A stretch of DNA of 6,997 nt from Syntrophomonadaceae bacterium (GTDB taxonomy: Bacteria; Bacillota; Dethiobacteria; DTU022), in the NCBI GenBank assembly GCA_007119335.1, contig SKPU01000092.1:1-6997 (forward strand), given 5' to 3'. The notes beneath the pieces were generated by a model. The model was not told the origin of the DNA and searched no databases. It saw only the letters and a program-made list of their open reading frames with translations. Positions 5,750 through 6,997 of this stretch are shown here, piece after piece. The stretch's first letter is position 1, and every line of letters begins with the position of its first letter. Both the position numbers and the translations under genes were made by a program.

Positions 5750-6997
5750 TGAAGAAAAAAACGATCAAAGGCGCAGCAATGATTTTGTCAGCTCTGCAAA
5801 AAGAGGGCGTCGAAATAGTTTTTGGTTACCCTGGTGGAGCAATTCTACCTCTTTATAACCAGCTTTATGATTCTTCTATCAAGCACCTCCTGGTTCGCCA
5901 TGAACAGGCTGCAGTCCATGCTGCTGATGGTTATGCACGAGTAACCGGACGGCCAGGAGTGGTGTTTGCCACATCCGGACCGGGAGCGACCAACCTGGTA
6001 ACGGGTATTGCCAACGCCTATATGGATTCGGTGCCTTTGGTCTTAATTACAGGCCAGGTGCCAAGCAGTTTTATTGGGACCGACGCCTTCCAGGAAGCAG
6101 ATATTACGGGGATTACTTTGCCAGTGACCAAGCATAGCTACCTGGTTAAAGACGCTAATGATCTTCCTTCTATCCTTTCAGAGGCATTTTATCTGGCATC
6201 CACGGGGCGCCGGGGGCCGGTTTTGGTCGATGTTCCAAAGGATGTTTTTGACCAGGAAGCTCACTTTACTTACCAGGTAGAATGTGATATTCCCGGTTAC
6301 AAACCGACCTATGAAGGGCATGCTGGTCAGATCAACCGCGCGGTAAAAGCAATCAGGGATGCTAAGCGTCCGGTTATATTGGGCGGTGGGGGTCTGATCA
6401 GCTCCGGTGCTTCGCAGGCCCTGCGCAATTTTGCCGACAAGGCAGAGATTCCGGTTATTTTATCCCTGATGGGCCTGGGTTCTTATCCGGGAGATCGGGA
6501 TCTTTTTCTAGGCATGCCCGGGATGCATGGTAGTATTACGGCTAACTATGCGCTGACCGAAGCTGATTTGATTATAGCCAGCGGGGTGCGTTTTGATGAT
6601 CGTGTAACAGGCAAAATAGAAAATTTTGCTAATAACGCCAAGATTATTCACATTGATATTGATCCGGCCGAAATCGGCAAGAATGTGCAGATCGATATTC
6701 CGATTGTCGGCGATGTGAAAATGATTTTAGAGGTGTTGGAAAAAAAACTAAAGGCTGGTGATACCTCCGCGTGGTTAAAGCAGATTAAGAGCTGGAAGAA
6801 GGAGTTTCCCATGACCGGGGGACTAAGCGAGACAGGTAATTTGTTGAAACCACAGTTTGTAATCAGAGAATTGAGCAGACTGAGCGGTGAAAACACCATT
6901 GTTGCAACCGATGTAGGTCAGCACCAGATGTGGGCAGCCCAACATTTTATTGTCCGCGAACCTTGTGCATTTCTTACCTCCGGGGGTTTGGGGACAA
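5749..6997 (+). CDS. ilvB: Acetolactate (acetohydroxyacid) synthase large subunit, 3' end cut by window
   Basis: IlvB is the catalytic subunit of acetohydroxyacid synthase. It joins two pyruvates to 2-acetolactate, or pyruvate and 2-oxobutanoate to 2-aceto-2-hydroxybutanoate, using thiamine diphosphate, Mg2+ and FAD. The first 416 codons are present of a usual 550-570, so the GDG thiamine-diphosphate/Mg motif is outside. Visible motifs: FGYPGGAILPLYN (25-37), RHEQAA (50-55; Glu52 is the catalytic glutamate that activates the cofactor), TSGPGATNLVTG (75-86), GTDAFQE (110-116), the FAD-domain blocks SGVRFDDRVTG (278-288) and HIDIDPAEIGKN (301-312), and the start of the C-terminal thiamine-diphosphate domain, TDVGQHQMWAAQ (387-398) and SGGLGT (411-416). 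The ATG shares its A with the ilvD stop (ATGA, 5749-5752), and AAAGGGG lies seven bases upstream. This suggests translational coupling. Other members of the family (pyruvate oxidase, catabolic AlsS) are less likely given the operon and the QVPSSFIGTDAFQE block. Confidence 0.97.
   Translation, partial: MKKKTIKGAAMILSALQKEGVEIVFGYPGGAILPLYNQLYDSSIKHLLVRHEQAAVHAADGYARVTGRPGVVFATSGPGATNLVTGIANAYMDSVPLVLITGQVPSSFIGTDAFQEADITGITLPVTKHSYLVKDANDLPSILSEAFYLASTGRRGPVLVDVPKDVFDQEAHFTYQVECDIPGYKPTYEGHAGQINRAVKAIRDAKRPVILGGGGLISSGASQALRNFADKAEIPVILSLMGLGSYPGDRDLFLGMPGMHGSITANYALTEADLIIASGVRFDDRVTGKIENFANNAKIIHIDIDPAEIGKNVQIDIPIVGDVKMILEVLEKKLKAGDTSAWLKQIKSWKKEFPMTGGLSETGNLLKPQFVIRELSRLSGENTIVATDVGQHQMWAAQHFIVREPCAFLTSGGLGT

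Noticed and set aside
5673..5858. Short + strand frame across the ilvD-ilvB junction
   Set aside because: It overlaps both conserved genes in a third frame, and its translation resembles nothing.

Overview
The window reads as a piece of a bacterial chromosome, most likely from the Firmicutes and probably the class Clostridia (Peptococcaceae/Desulfotomaculum-Pelotomaculum-like). This is inferred from the T-box riboswitch, the strong purine-rich ribosome binding sites, the moderate GC content by eye, and the character of the proteins. No lineage was confirmed by a search. All genes lie on the + strand. I see no mobile element, CRISPR array, tRNA or rRNA.

Layout. (1) Bases 1-1213 hold the 3' part of gyrA (DNA gyrase subunit A): the end of the breakage-reunion domain and a complete six-bladed C-terminal pinwheel. 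(2) After a 58-base gap, 1272-2783 encodes a stand-alone carboxyltransferase subunit of the pyruvate carboxylase B / oxaloacetate decarboxylase alpha / transcarboxylase 5S family, with no biotin-carrier domain. (3) Bases 2784-3142 are free of genes but dense with regulation. They hold a consensus housekeeping promoter (TTGACA, 17-base spacer, TATAAT), then a T-box leader with Stem I, Stem II, Stem III, an antiterminator and an intrinsic terminator. The specifier loop is best read as ATC, an isoleucine codon. (4) Bases 3143-6997 hold ilvE, ilvD and ilvB in tight order; ilvB runs off the right edge.

How the parts work together. IlvB starts branched-chain amino acid synthesis by condensing pyruvate with pyruvate or 2-oxobutanoate. 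IlvD dehydrates the dihydroxy acids formed after the reductoisomerase step. IlvE transaminates the resulting 2-oxo acids to valine, isoleucine and leucine. The T-box lets the whole unit respond to uncharged tRNA, most likely tRNA-Ile. IlvN and IlvC are expected just beyond the window. The carboxyltransferase upstream also acts on pyruvate/oxaloacetate, but it is separated from the ilv unit by the ilv unit's own promoter.

Nothing here amounts to an undescribed system. The most interesting part is the T-box leader. Its antiterminator departs from consensus (TGGTACA instead of TGGNACC, with a very weak upper helix), and it sits behind an apparently perfect promoter.
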